From contig PBOV01000145.1 in assembly GCA_002724505.1 (NCBI GenBank), positions 1-6,859 on the forward strand: a DNA stretch of 6,859 bases, written 5' to 3'. The notes beneath the pieces were generated by a model. It was not told the origin of the DNA. It worked only from the letters and a program-made list of their open reading frames with translations, and made no database searches. Position numbers and translations under genes: made by a program. Source of the stretch: Rhodospirillaceae bacterium. GTDB lineage: Bacteria > Pseudomonadota > Alphaproteobacteria > MPNO01 > UBA2964. Positions 6,405 through 6,859 of the stretch are shown here, in pieces; the stretch's first letter is position 1; each line of letters starts with the position of its first letter.

Positions 6405-6859
6405 TAGGCGGAAATATATCCAAGAAATTTCCACCAAAAATATTGCAATGGAAGAGAAATAAATGCTCCAAAAAGAGCAAAGGGAATCATAAGTCGGATG
6501 AACTTTGAAATTGGGAGACCTGAGATCACACGTGTCGCGACTAAAGGCGGCGCTTGATAGGGAAAAATTAATAATGCCCAAGCAGAGACTTGTGTCATTA
6601 ACACCGTCGCAAGGGGCCACCCGGTAGCAATGGCAATTGGTTCCGATATAGCAGTCATTATAGCAGGTTGACCTGGTAATGTAGTTACCAGCTGCAAAAT
6701 CCAGCCCAAGCCGATGACTGAGACAAATTTTTGCAATCCAGATTCAGCAGTTAAATCCATTTTAGCTATTAAAAAATTAGCGAGAGTTTCTCCAAGTCCA
6801 CTTTGGGTCACCACGGTTCCCATGCCTACTACCGCCGCTAGGAATATAATTGGCCCAAA
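6404..6859 (-). CDS. SLC13/DASS-like anion transporter, C-terminal part (start outside window)
   Basis: This is the last ~151 residues of an integral inner-membrane permease; the frame stays open through the window edge, so the N-terminal portion is missing only because the window ends. Hydrophobic segments are visible near partial-protein residues 1-17, 43-60, 83-103 and 122-148. The pattern of a broken helix ending in SEPIAIATG, followed by WALLIFPYQAPPLVATRV and a final helix, follows the C-terminal repeat of SLC13/DASS (ion transporter superfamily) carriers. In that family the helix break normally carries Ser-Asn-Thr and the later loop GTPPN; here they read PGQ and QAPPL. The substrate is therefore uncertain: dicarboxylates, sulfate or other anions are possible from the family, but a role in uptake for the catabolic genes is only conjecture. 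The gene is about 137 bp downstream of nothing else on its strand except the DUF1489 start. Confidence 0.7.
   Translation of the reverse strand, partial: FGPIIFLAAVVGMGTVVTQSGLGETLANFLIAKMDLTAESGLQKFVSVIGLGWILQLVTTLPGQPAIMTAISEPIAIATGWPLATVLMTQVSAWALLIFPYQAPPLVATRVISGLPISKFIRLMIPFALFGAFISLPLQYFWWKFLGYISA

Overview
The window reads as a piece of an alphaproteobacterial chromosome. The clearest taxonomic hint is a DUF1489 protein at 5826-6266, a family I know mainly from Alphaproteobacteria. Base composition looks moderate rather than GC-rich (judged by eye, not counted), so the source could be a lower-GC marine or environmental lineage. That lineage guess is inference. No RNA genes, insertion sequences, CRISPR arrays or attachment sites are visible.

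The first block (197-3752, + strand) is a tight four-gene operon for the lower half of aromatic meta-cleavage. Its order is 2-oxopent-4-enoate hydratase, acylating acetaldehyde dehydrogenase, 4-hydroxy-2-oxovalerate aldolase and 4-oxalocrotonate decarboxylase. This matches dmpE-F-G-H, and the first three also match mhpD-F-E. Gaps are 12 bp, 2 bp and a 4-bp overlap. Together the products turn 2-oxo-3-hexenedioate (4-oxalocrotonate) into 2-oxopent-4-enoate, hydrate it, split it to pyruvate plus acetaldehyde, and pass the acetaldehyde on to acetyl-CoA. The ring-cleaving dioxygenase, the semialdehyde dehydrogenase or hydrolase, and the tautomerase are not in the window.

The second block (3873-5815, + strand) begins after a 120-bp gap. 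It encodes two tandem Rieske [2Fe-2S] ferredoxins, about 50% identical to each other, and an FAD-dependent NAD(P)H:ferredoxin reductase of the BphA4/HcaD type. This is an electron-supply chain for one or more Rieske-type oxygenases, but no oxygenase subunit is in the window. The likely logic is that an oxygenase encoded elsewhere, possibly just outside the window, attacks an aromatic (or steroid-like) compound using this chain, and the first block consumes the cleaved ring.

The third block (5826-6859) is on the - strand and converges on the second with a 10-bp gap. It holds the DUF1489 gene and, after about 137 bp, the C-terminal part of an SLC13/DASS-like membrane transporter whose start lies beyond the window. 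Neither is obviously part of the catabolic operon. The enzyme families are all familiar. The unusual points are the paired ferredoxins served by one reductase with no oxygenase, and a transporter whose usual substrate/Na+ motifs are replaced.
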